Assembly (NCBI GenBank): GCA_026874595.1 | Contig: CM049319.1 | Span: 6,396,101 to 6,460,100 of the forward strand | Length of the DNA: 64,000 nucleotides | Source: Sipunculus nudus | Taxonomy: Eukaryota; Annelida; Sipuncula; Golfingiida; Sipunculidae | Direction of reading: 5' to 3' | Part shown: positions 45,821-56,579 of the stretch, piece by piece | Numbering within the stretch: position 1 is the stretch's first letter | How the letters are laid out: each line of letters begins with the position of its first letter | Notes under the pieces: generated by a model | Told to the model about the DNA's origin: nothing | The model's input: only the letters and a program-made list of their open reading frames with translations | Databases searched by the model: none | Made by a program: the position numbers and the translations under genes

Positions 45821-46159
45821 GACATAAAGTTCTAGGTCTAATAATCCGTGAATTTCTAACAGTTTAGTTATGGTGCCACTCTTGATCTCATTTTTCGTCC
45901 AATGTATGTTGTTGTTTAGCTGATGCAAATACTGAAAAGCCTTTTTGCTCAACATACCACAGCGTACCCAAAGTCAATTTCAATGTTCACTGGGCCATGG
46001 CATGCTACCTAAAGCCCGGCTAAAATTAGTCCCGGCTCCGACCTGTCAGCTCCCATGATTCCAATGTTTTCGTGTGCTGATTATCTAAGAGATGCGACAG
46101 GAAAATCGTCCAATTGGAAAAAAAGGGGACAAAAAAGTGATTAACTTGGTGATCAACAG

Positions 46160-46462
46160 GGTGTCGGACGTAGCCTAGCTAGTGGATAAGGCGTTGGACT
46201 TCGGAGCTGTAGTTCCCTGGTTCGAACCACGCTGGTGCGTCATTAGCATCGTGGTGTAATCTTGTGAACCTCAGATATTCGCTCTAAAGTCTTAGCGACC
46301 CGTTATGACTTTTGGACTATTCCTAACTCCGTACATTAAAAAAACCCCTGAAATCCAGAAAGCTTAGTAATAACATTTTATTCTTACCGCATGGATACCT
46401 TCATCCTCATTCAATAGACAGTGAAACCAACAGGTCACGCACCAATCCTTAATAATATAACA
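46160..46462 (+). mobile_element. tRNA-Arg-like SINE, family B, unit 1
   Basis: The head GTAGCCTAGCTAGTGGATAA continues GGCGTTGGACTTCGGAG and closely resembles a metazoan tRNA-Arg(UCG): D-arm, GGATAAGGCGT and a TCG anticodon within GACTTCGGA. The B box GGTTCGAACCA (46219-46229) follows. The 3' body ends in AACAGGTCACGCACCAATCC. The tRNA-unrelated body is shared with 19690-19985. It is transcribed by RNA polymerase III in principle. The head is not a working tRNA, because the acceptor stem halves do not pair. Confidence 0.85.
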
Positions 46463-47364
46463 GGTAATATACTAGCTGAAATAGCGATAGCGGTTCTAAT
46501 TTAATCGAAAGGCTACGGGAAGCAACGCGAAGGGAACTATGTTACTAGGAACGTAAAATGCTCGTTCATGACCAGAAATGTAGGTCGTGATAGAAGGGTG
46601 GCTGTAAATGGCGTGCCATTAGGTGTCATTAAGGAAGTTATGTATTAGCACAGACGTGTGTTTGTTGGTTGGTGGGTTAGTAGGTTTGATTGTTTTACAC
46701 AAAAACAATAAGAGGATTCGGACATAGTCTCAGGAAGAACCCTTAGGACAGGCAGAGGTATTCGCTCTAATTGAGTGTTATTCTAGATTCCGAAATTGTT
46801 TTTAGTGTTCTTATGTAAGATTCAGTACGGCAAGACTTGAAGAAATTATTTGCATTTAGGTAAACCGCAACAGTATTGTTCACGTAAGCCCCTGGTACAC
46901 GTCGCCTCCAGCCTATACAAATAAGCTTGCGAACAATGGCCGCTTTTAGTTATCTGAAGGTTTATTTGAAAGCGATGCAGTTTGACAAGTCAATGTTTGA
47001 TCCATCAAAGACCTTGGGGATATAAAACGAACGTTTATGTCTCAAATGTATCAAGTAACAAGGGAAATGAGTTTCATTGTTCACAGAGATTCAATTTGCT
47101 GAGCCTCCTTAATGCGGGCCATTCTCGAACATTCATAGGCTGTCAAACGAATCTCCATGTATTCATTACATGGATTCTTATCTCGGCTTCCGCTAAGCGA
47201 TTGAATTTTGAATAGCATTAGGACAATGATACTGAATGCCCTTCTAGAGATGCTGAATAGGAAATACGAAAAGGCGGAATGGTTGCTGAAATCACGGAGT
47301 CAAGGGGGTAAAGAGAGAACAGGTGGTGTTATGTGGCACCATATCAACTGTAACATAACACCTA

Positions 47365-47574
47365 CCATTCTGCGAGAGATGAAAGCCGCCAGCCGTAGTT
47401 CACTTCAAGTGAACGGCTCATGTTGCTAACTATACTGAGCCTTTACATTTTGTTCTTCTCTATTGTTTAAAAAGAGGAGTATTCATTCGACTTCAAGGAA
47501 AACCAAACTTGACCTTGCTTTATGTCTATTCAGAAAGCAGAATCGGCTTTTTTGTTCACAGTCAAATGACAGGG
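47365..47574. other. Segment deleted from the third unit
   Basis: These about 210 bp (equivalent to 49550-49758 in unit 2) are missing at about 51736 in unit 3, where CATAACACCTA joins directly to TATAATGCTGATTATATAG. The segment includes an inverted repeat GTTCACTTCAAGTGAAC. Confidence 0.85.
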
Positions 47575-47955
47575 AATGCTGATTATATAGACTTCTGTAT
47601 AGACTACCAGTTTTAAAACGTTGTCAGTTCCAGGCACAAAGCAGCTGCACAATACCTTTTCCAAGAGAACTGACGAGCTGCCACGGTAACAGTTAAAGAT
47701 GGTAATATCTATTATTTTCGGAAATAAAAAAGAAGAGCCAGTTGAAAATATTTTTTCTGGCGTGTGTATTTGTTTGTCAATTTATTGTTGGATAGGGGAC
47801 ATGTCCGCCGACCCCATCCTACTCCCAGCACACTATTCATCCATGGTGACACAACCCCACCCCTCCACATTTTTCTAATTAATTCACCTATCCATAATAT
47901 CCCGATAGCAGGCTCTAATAAATATTATGGAGAAAATTACCTGAAATGTCATATG

Positions 47956-47958
<3 letters not shown>

Positions 47959-47997
<39 letters not shown>
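47959..47997. repeat. (GA)n microsatellite of unit 2
   Basis: About 39 bp. The RERERE open frame across it is an artefact. Confidence 0.95.
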
Positions 47998-47999
<2 letters not shown>

Positions 48000-48341
48000 G
48001 AGATAAAGTTCTGGGTCTATAATAATCCGTGAATTTCTAACAGTTTAGTTATGGGGCCACTCTTGATCTCATTTTTCGTCCAATTTGTGTTGTTGTTTAG
48101 CTGATGCAAATGCTGAAAAGGCTTTTTGCTCTACATACCACAGCGTACCCAAAGTCAATTTCAATGTTCACTGGGCTATGGCATGCTACCTAAAGCCCGG
48201 CTAATATTAGTCCCGGCTCCGACCTGTCAGCTCCCATGATTCCAATTTTTTTCGTGTGCTGATTATCTAATTGAAGCGACAGGAAAGTCGTCCGATTGGA
48301 AAAAAGGGGACAAAAAAGTGATTAACTTGGTGATCAACAGG

Positions 48342-48642
48342 GTGTCGGACGTAGCCTAGCTAGTGGATAAGGCGTTGGACTTCGGAGCTGTAGTTCCCTG
48401 GTTCGAACCACGCTGGTGCGTCATTAGCATCGTGGTGTAATCTTGTGAACCTCAGATATTCGCTCTAAAGTCTTAGCGACCCGTTATGACTTTTGGACTA
48501 TTCCTTACTCCGTACATTAAAAAAAACCCTGAAATCCAGAAAGCTTAGTAATAACATTTCATTCTTACCGCATGGATACCTTCATCCTCATTCAATAGAC
48601 AGTGAAACCAACAGGTCACGCACCAATCCTTAATTATATAAC
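48342..48642 (+). mobile_element. tRNA-Arg-like SINE, family B, unit 2
   Basis: Copied with the unit and almost identical to the unit 1 element. It is not an independent insertion. Confidence 0.85.
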
Positions 48643-50139
48643 GGGTAATATACTAGCTGAAATAGCGATAGCGGTTCTAATTTAATCGAAAGGCTACATG
48701 GAAGCAACGCGAAGGGAACTATGTTACTGGGAACGTAAAATGCTCATTCATGACCAGAAATGTAGGTCGTGATAGAAGGTTGGCTGTAAATGGCGTGCCA
48801 TTAGGTGTCATTAAGGAAGTTATGTATTAGCACAGACGTTGTGTGTTTGTTGGTTGGTGGGTTAGTAGGTTTGATTGTTTTACACAAAAACAATAAAAGG
48901 ATTCGGACTTAGTCTCAGGAAGAACCCTTAGGACAGGCAGAGGTATTCGCTCTAATTGAGTGTTATTCTAGATTCCGAAATTGTTTTTAGTGTTCTTATG
49001 TAAGATTCAGTACGGCAAGCCTTGAAGAAATTATTTGCATTTAGGTAAACCGCAACATTATTGTTCACGTAAGCCCCTGGTACACGTCGCCTCCAGCCTT
49101 TACAAATAAGCTTGCGAACAATGGCCGCTTTTAGTTATCTGAAGGTTTATTTGAAAGCGATGCAGTTTGACAAGTCAATGTTTGATCCATCAAAGACCTT
49201 CGGGATATAAAACGAACGTTTATGTCACAAATGTATCAAGTAACAAGGGAAATGAGTTTCATTGTTCACAGAGATTCAATTTGCTGAGCTTCCTTAATGC
49301 GGGCCATTCTCGAACATTCATAGGCTGTCAAACGAATCTCCATGAATTCATTACATGGATTCTTATCTCGGCTTCCGCTAAGCGATTGAATTTTGAATAG
49401 CATTAGGACAATGATACTGAATGCCCTTCTAGAGATGCTGAATAGGAAATACGAAAAGGCGGAATGGTTGCTGAAATCACGGAGTCAAGGGGGTAAAGAG
49501 AGAACAGGTGGTGTTATGTGGCACCATATCAACTGTAACATAACACCTACCATTCTGCGAGAGATGAAAGCCGCCAGCCGTAGTTCACTTCAAGTGAACG
49601 GCTAATGTTGCTAACTATACTGAGCCTTTACATTTTGTTCTTCTCTATTATATAAAAAGAGGAGTATTCATTCGATTTCAAGGAAAACCAAACTTGACCT
49701 TGCTTTATGTCTATTCAGAAAGCAGAATCGGCTTTTTGTCCACAGTCAAATGACAGGGAATGCTGATTATATAGACTTCTGTATAGACTACCAGTTTTAA
49801 AACGTTGTCAGTTTCAGGCACAAAGCAGCTGCACAATACCTTTTCCAAGAACACTGACGAGCTGCCACGGTAACAATTAAAGATGGTACTTTCTATTATT
49901 CTCGGAAATAAAAAAGAAGAGCCAGTTGAAAATATTTTTTCTGGCGTGTGTATTTGTTTGTCAATTTATTGTTGGATAGGGGACATGTCCGCCGACCCCA
50001 TCCTACTCCCAGCACACTATTCATCCATGGTGACACAACCCCACCCCTCCACATTTTTCTTATTAATTCACCTATCCATAATATCCCGTTAGCAGGCTCT
50101 AATAAATATTATGGGGAAAATTACCTGAAATGTCATATG

Positions 50140-50141
<2 letters not shown>

Positions 50142-50180
<39 letters not shown>
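50142..50180. repeat. (GA)n microsatellite of unit 3
   Basis: About 39 bp at the equivalent site. Confidence 0.95.
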
Positions 50181-50183
<3 letters not shown>

Positions 50184-50523
50184 GAGATAAAGTTCTGGGT
50201 CTAATAATCCGTGAATTTCTAACAGTTTAGTTATGGTGCCACTCTTGATCTCATTTTTCGTCCAATTTGTGTTGTTGTTTAGCTGATGCAAATACTGAAA
50301 AGCCTTTTTGCTCAACATACCACAGCGTACCCAAAGTCAATTTCAATGTTCATTGGGCCATGGCATGCTACCTAAAGCCCGGCTAATATTAGTCCCGGCT
50401 CCGACCTGTCAGCTCCCATGATTCCAATTTTTTTCGTGTGCTGACTATCTAATTGAACCGACAGGAAAGTCGTCCGATTGGAAAAAAGGGGACAAAAAAG
50501 TGATTAACTTGGTGATCAACAGG

Positions 50524-50820
50524 GTGTCGGACGTAGCCTAGCTAGTGGATAAGGCGTTGGACTTCGGAGATGTAGTTCCCTGGTTCGAACCACGCTGGTG
50601 CGTCATTAGCATCGTGGTGTAATCTTGTGAACCTCAGATATTCGCTCTAAAGTCTTAGCGACCCGTTATGACTTTTGGACTATTCCTTACTCCGTACATT
50701 AAAAAAAAACCCTGAAATCCAGAAAGCTTAGTAATAACATTTCATTCTTACCGCATGGATACCTTCATCCTCATTCAATAGACAGTGAAACCAACAGGTC
50801 ACGCACCAATCCTTAAAAAT
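50524..50820 (+). mobile_element. tRNA-Arg-like SINE, family B, unit 3
   Basis: Copied with the unit. One change in the anticodon-stem region (CGGAGATGTAG instead of CGGAGCTGTAG). Confidence 0.85.
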
Positions 50821-52049
50821 ACAACAGGTAATATACTAGCTGAAATAGCGATAGCGGTTCTAATTTAATCGAAAGGCTACGGGAAGCAACGCGAAGGGAA
50901 CTATGTTACTAGGAACGTAAAATGCTCATTCATGACCAGAAATGTAGGTCGTGATAGAAGGGTGGCTGTAAATGGCGTGCCATTAGGTGTCATTAAGGAA
51001 GTTATGTATTAGCACAGACGTTGTGTGTTTGTTGGTTGGTGGGTTAGTAGGTTTGATTGTTTTACACAAAAACAATAAGAGGATTCGGACATAGTCTCAG
51101 GAAGAACCCTTAGGACAGGCAGAGGTATTCGCTCTAATTGAGTGTTATTCTAGATTCCGAAACTGTTTTTTTTAGTGTTCTTATGAAAGATTCAGTACGG
51201 CAAGCCTTGAAGAAATTATTTGCATTTAGGTAAACCGCAACATTATTGTTCACGTAAGCCCCTGGTATACGTCGCCTCCAGCCTTTACAAATAAGCTTGC
51301 GAACAATGGCCGCTTTTAGTTATCTGAAGGTTTATTTGAAAGCGATGCAGTTTGACAAGTCAATGTTTGATCCATCAAAGACCTTTGGGATATAAAACGA
51401 ACGTTTATGTCTCAAATGTATCAGGTAACAAGGGAAATGAGTTTCATTGTTCACAGAGATTCAATTTGCTTAGCTTCCTTAATGCGGGCCATTCTCGAAC
51501 ATTCATAGGCTGTCAAACGAATCTCCATGTATTCATTACATGGATTCTTATCTCGGCTTCCGCTAAGCGATTGAATTTTGAATAGCATTAGGACAATGAT
51601 ACTGAATGCCCTTCTAGAGATGCTGAATAGGAAATATGAAAAGGCGGAATGGTTGCTGAAATCACGGAGTCAAGGGGGTAAAGAGAGAACAGGTGGTGTT
51701 ATGTGGCACCATATCAACTGTAACATAACACCTATATAATGCTGATTATATAGACTTCTGTATAGACTACCAGTTTTAAAACGTTGTCAGTTTCAGGCAC
51801 AAAGCAGCTGCACAATACCTTTTCCAAGAGAACTGACGAGCTGCCACGGTAACAATTAAAGATGGTAATATCTATTATTCTCGGTAATAAAAAAGAAGAG
51901 CCAGTTGAAAATAATTTTTCTGACGTGTGTATTTGTTTGTCAATTTATTGTTGGATAGGGGACATGTCCGCCGACCCCATCCTACTCCCAGCACACTATT
52001 CATCCATGGTGACACAACCCCACCCCTCCACATTTTTCTAATTAATGGA

Positions 52050-53680
52050 ATGTAATGTTGTCAATAAAATGCTTTAATCGCAATCCGTAAAAGATACTTA
52101 ACAGCATTCCAGTTGGAGTTATTAACAAAAATGTCTTAAAGTAGTGCAATTTTCAGATATTGATAAAATATAAAAAAGACTGATAATATGACATAATTCG
52201 GCCCTTTCCGACACTTTTACTTCTTGCTGGTTTCTGAAGCAATGCTATTCCTTATTAATTTAAACTTATATCACTTCAATATTGTTCAGATTTTGAATAA
52301 AATGTTTTTTAAAACTCCTCAAAAACGTCTGAACACTACACACATCTGGTTGTAAATCAGTACGAAATCGACTTAACTGGTATATGGATGGTATAAATAC
52401 AACCTTTGCTAGACATATATATGTCTCAGTATAAAATTTTTTACACACCTGGCCAAACACATATACGCCTGGTATCAACATGATATTCGCAGACAAATGG
52501 ATTCCTATCTTGAGTTTCCTATCTATAATATAATATACATACACAACATTTGCAAGACATTTATATATCTAAGCATATGATATTTGCTTAAATTGGCATG
52601 TCTTAAATGAATATGACATGCAGATGAATAAAATACACATGCGATAGATATCTATATTTATATATATGATAAATATGGTATTCGCTTTAAGTCTGTACGT
52701 CTGAGATGAATATATGTCATTCCTTATGTAGTATACTCTGTGTCTATATAGAATTTCCAACACAGCAAACCTTATAAAACACGACAGTGGGTGAACTTCC
52801 GCATCCCCAAAGGGAAGGCCAACTGAAATAGCAACATAACCACGCAACTGATATAATCCTTAATTTGAGTCGCATCAGCTATCAAGTATATTGTAATTTA
52901 CGAGACACCGCAGTCTCTGTACTTTGTCTCTTGACTACGAAGGCAATCGGGAGAGCTGCCACTTTTGTTTTAATTATAGAATTCATTCCCAAAATAGCAT
53001 TCATCTTGGCTTAAACTTTAATCGTTTCAGAAGCAATTTATATCGTGGGCTATAGACCAGAAATGAACTTCCGGAACAGCAATGCAGTGACAGCCCCTCG
53101 TAAATCAAACCCATAACACAAACTGATACGTCAGTTCAGCTTATTTTCAATTTATTTCATTAAAGCACATATTGGTTTTTACTGTAAGCTGCCGGTTTCT
53201 CTCTGCTAACAAAGGTAAAGATTACAAATCGTTCTCAAGCGCTTCGGGCTGTTGCATTCCTTTTGGTGGTCTCCCGCTAAAACTAGATTGATTAATCAAT
53301 ATTTCTTTATGTGGGCTTTGAAGTGTCCCTTCTCGCTGTGTAGGCATTGCGCCTGAGACGATATTCGTTAGTTTTCCATTTCACATGCGGCAGACTGTCA
53401 AGATAATAACTTTCCCTGGTGGATTCGCGTGTTTTTACCACCAGTAAAGCCACAAGATACGCCAGCCGGTTGTTGAACCAAACTTATCAATCAGTCTTGG
53501 TCCACACCAGCTTGGCTTTGAGTGATGTTAGAGGAATCACCGCCCGAGGTCCGGAACTACGACAAAAGAGGTTCCTTCCGCCCTGCTACTCCTTAAAATT
53601 GGTTCTTATATCCTGGGAGTGGCCTTACCTCAACCACGCCAGGGCAAGCTGCACATCTTCCGATCCATGGAATTCCTTGT
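52050..53680. other. Gene-free stretch
   Basis: The sequence to the right of the triplication is AT-rich with no element ends. The plus frame 53419-53865 (148 codons) is the longest on that strand, but its second half is a pyrimidine tract and no domain is recognised. Confidence 0.4.
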
Positions 53681-53739
53681 CCTGTGTCCGGTCACTAAGT
53701 GCGTCTTTGTCATTCTCTTACATCACGATTATTGCCAGA

Positions 53740-54005
53740 AATCTGCTCATTATTCATATTTTCTCTATCTTTTCTGGTTTTTCTACTTTTCATTATTATT
53801 CTCCTTTATTATTCTTTTCTTTTATTCTTATCCATCACCGGTTATTTTCTTTGTTTCCTAAATAATCATTATTTTCCCATCGTTCTTTTCGATTCATTTC
53901 TTTAACTTTCCACTCTGTCCCTTCTCCTTTTTCTAATATTACTTGTACATGGCATTTTTACTTTTTCTCAATATATTCTTCTTTTTCCTTTTGCCATCTC
54001 CGTCT
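53740..54005 (+). repeat. Pyrimidine-rich (T/C) tract
   Basis: About 260 bp dominated by T and C with TTATTCTTTTCTTTTATTC-like iterations. It produces the three overlapping Phe/Ser/Leu-rich open frames seen here. Long polypyrimidine DNA can occur upstream of 3' splice sites or as degenerate simple repeat. Confidence 0.7.
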
Positions 54006-54249
54006 TATATTATTGTCTGTAAGATTCAAGTCTTGTCATTTCATAACGCCATTAATTGTGTTTGTTTTATTCGGTTTACGTAGGGGACTTTTAACAAAGT
54101 AACCTGGTGGTTATGAAACGTATTTGCGCCCAAGAGACAATACATTCCAGGTACGTACTCAGCTTCTTGTGAGACAAAAACAATGGTGTAACAAATATAA
54201 TATAAAAGTGTAACAGACCCATAACATTAGGAACAATGATCTAGAGACA

Positions 54250-54388
54250 CAAATATACCCCCGCCATATTTTTAACAAGGAAAGTGTAAATCAGTGATGT
54301 GGGGGGGGGGGCGGATGGACGGACAGACGTCGGCACGACAGACGCGGACCATTTTTTTAAGCTCCCTCCTTACGGCGGGGACTTAAAA
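54250..54388. mobile_element. Possible degraded TIR element with GACGGAC repeats
   Basis: ACCCCCGCCA at the left and GGCGGGGA at the right are inverse. The interior has a G run (54300-54311) and GGATGGACGGACAGACG. The style matches the terminus at 37375-37463. The ends are short, so this is tentative. Confidence 0.4.
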
Positions 54389-54389
54389 A

Positions 54390-55815
54390 AAACTGATGCA
54401 AGTCTAAGTAACATATGCCAATAGATTACCTTGAGTAACGTAGACTCTATGAAGAGTGTACTGTGTAGAGGCAGCATACGGAGTCAGGAATCGCTGAATA
54501 TTTATCTAAATGACATGCCATAGACAATTATTAGACATGATGGTCAGCTCTAAATCTTTATGGGTTTCACTTTTTATACACGGAGTCGACAACGATTTCT
54601 ACGCAGTAGAAGTTAACAAATAAAAAATGTGAATATCTGCGGTCCAGCTCTGTTTTTACCATGAGAAGGCTGTATGGAGTTGAAAGAATTTTCAATCCTA
54701 GCATCTGGGTCTCTGCCTCAAGGCTGAATTCCATCCTCGTGTGGACCGATTCTTCCACTTGTCTGAATCCATATGACGTGTATGTCTGCTTGTCCTAATC
54801 TTGCTTTATATTCTGCTGTCATGGGGAAGCCAGTCATGGATTTGTGGTACATGTTGTTATAGGAATATCACTGAAGTGATCTGTCCAAGCCATCCCTATT
54901 TAATCACTACACACACTGATCATACAAATAGCCACCAATCTAAAATGAGTACCGGCTCCACTATTACCTCAAATGACAGTCATAATAACAAATATTTGCC
55001 AGTTTAAATAAGAATCACGTCACTTTAATAATAATAATTACTATTTGAACGTATTTTTTTATGTATTACAATAAATGAAAACACGCTCATGAGAAGGGTT
55101 TAGAGGTAACCAATATCACATCAATATGATATTATACCTAGATAATTACTGCCCAAATTAAAAAAGTGCATAATTTAACCATAAGAAATAACTAAAAAGG
55201 CATCCACATACATATTTTACAGTTTCAGCAAATAAAAGAAAATCTGTAACAAGATCACCGCAATGGTGCATTAAACGCCTAGCGTATTTCCCCTTTGACC
55301 TTATTAAATCTGCATTGGTGTTACCGAGAATTTAATTCGGGTGAAAAACTCTATTGGTAAATATTTAAATCAATAAATATGCGTGGAAATATATATATAT
55401 GGCCTATAGTAATAATTATTATAATTATATTAATAATAATGATATATTTTATATAGCGTAAATTCCACAATCCACAGAGTGATTTAAAGCAATTTAAAAA
55501 ATGATATGAATAAACATAATAGAAATATACAAGTGTGTGCTTATTGTTGAAGTTAAATGATATATGTATACACAACTAGACATTTCTTGGCATCGCAGAT
55601 GCCATTGTATATCCAGATAATAAATCACCCCTCCCCCTTCAAAAATAGGCCCCCATCTTCAGATGCATATACTGACACTTGGCAAACCGCCAGGGTTTCT
55701 TCAGGTGTGACCTTCACAACCAAGGTCAAGGTTAAGAGTCTCTTTCAGCAACTTATCATCTCACATCTTCCATTTTGATTTCCAGGTAGTCTTTTCGACT
55801 TAAGAAACAATATTT
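54390..55815. other. Gene-free stretch
   Basis: AT-rich, including a TAATAAT-like low-complexity segment at about 55410-55455. No features otherwise recognised. Confidence 0.4.
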
Positions 55816-55818
55816 TTC

Positions 55819-56578
55819 ACCAAATATGGGAATATTCAAGGTCATGGCCACTCTCATAGGAAAGGTCATGACCCCAATTTAGATATACTTCATTCCATAA
55901 CCCATGTCTATGTAAATGCATAATATGAAAGAAATCTATCAAGGAGTTTTTGACTTATAATGCTCACAGTACTGTCAAGTGGTAATGATGGGGGTATTAA
56001 AAGGCGCGAAAACAAAAAAGACAAAAGATAGCGCTACCTGTCTTCCGCAGAAGACAAAGCTATTCACGATATTTAGGCAATTGGATTTTTGGACCAATCC
56101 ATGCACTCTAATTGAGATATTCAAGATTTTGTGTGACTTGTACCAAATATGGAAATATTCAAGGTCAAGACCACTCTCATAGAAAAGGTCATGACCCAAA
56201 TTTAAATATACATCATCCCATAACCCATGTCTATGTATATGCATAATATAAAAGAAATCTGTCCATTAGTTTACAATGCTCCCAGTACTGTCAAGTAGCA
56301 ATGATGGGGGTATTTAAAGGAGCAAAAACAAGAAAAGGATAATAGTTGGCGCCATTAGTTTCTGGTACCTGACAAGCCGATGCAAGATCTTCGTTCAACT
56401 TGATTTTTTAACCAATCCATACAAGATTTCTTCAGATATTCAAAAATTCGTGTGATTATCCCCGAAAAGGACCTATTCAAGGTCGGAACACTCTCCTAGC
56501 AAAGGTAATCACCCAATATTAAATATGCTTCGCCCTCTAACCTATATTTATGCATATGTCAAATTTGGTAAGTATCCG
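55819..56578. repeat. Tandem array of ~320-bp monomers
   Basis: Units begin at ACCAAATATGG (55819 and 56142), with a third, partial and more diverged unit at about 56460-56578. Shared blocks are ATTCAAGGTCA, CACTCTCATAG.AAAGGTCATGACCC, AACCCATGTCTATGTA.ATGC and ACTGTCAAGT.G.AATGATGGGGGTAT. The spacing is 323 and about 318 bp. The array ends where the LINE 3' end begins. It may be a local satellite or the 3' untranslated repeats of that LINE. Confidence 0.8.
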
Positions 56579-56579
56579 T

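Larger units (their letters stand above)
45701..52046. repeat. Tandem triplication of a ~2.18-kb unit
   Basis: Three head-to-tail units begin at CTATCCATAATATCCC: 45701-47887, 47888-50071 and 50072-52046. The period is 2187 then 2184 bp. The units are nearly identical over their whole length, differing by scattered substitutions, microsatellite length and one deletion of about 210 bp in the third. Each unit carries a (GA)n tract, a tRNA-Arg-like SINE, and an identical set of short open frames. Near-identity points to recent unequal exchange or replication slippage at large scale. The A/T-rich sequence before unit 1 (TTAATTATTTATCAATC) resembles the unit end (CTAATTAATTCAC), a possible site of microhomology. 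Confidence 0.97.

Noticed and set aside
46160-46240. Functional tRNA-Arg gene
   Set aside because: The D-arm, anticodon and B box resemble tRNA-Arg, but acceptor-stem halves do not pair and a SINE body follows in all copies.
47764-48006. RERERE-tailed or LSLSLS open frames near (GA)n tracts
   Set aside because: Translations of the GA/CT microsatellite in the triplicated units, not proteins.
45701-52046. CRISPR-like or satellite array
   Set aside because: Three units of about 2.2 kb are a segmental triplication; there are no short direct repeats with unique spacers anywhere in the window.
53419-53865. 148-codon open frame, the longest on the plus strand
   Set aside because: Its second half translates a T/C-rich low-complexity tract, no domain is recognised, and an alternative frame is equally open.
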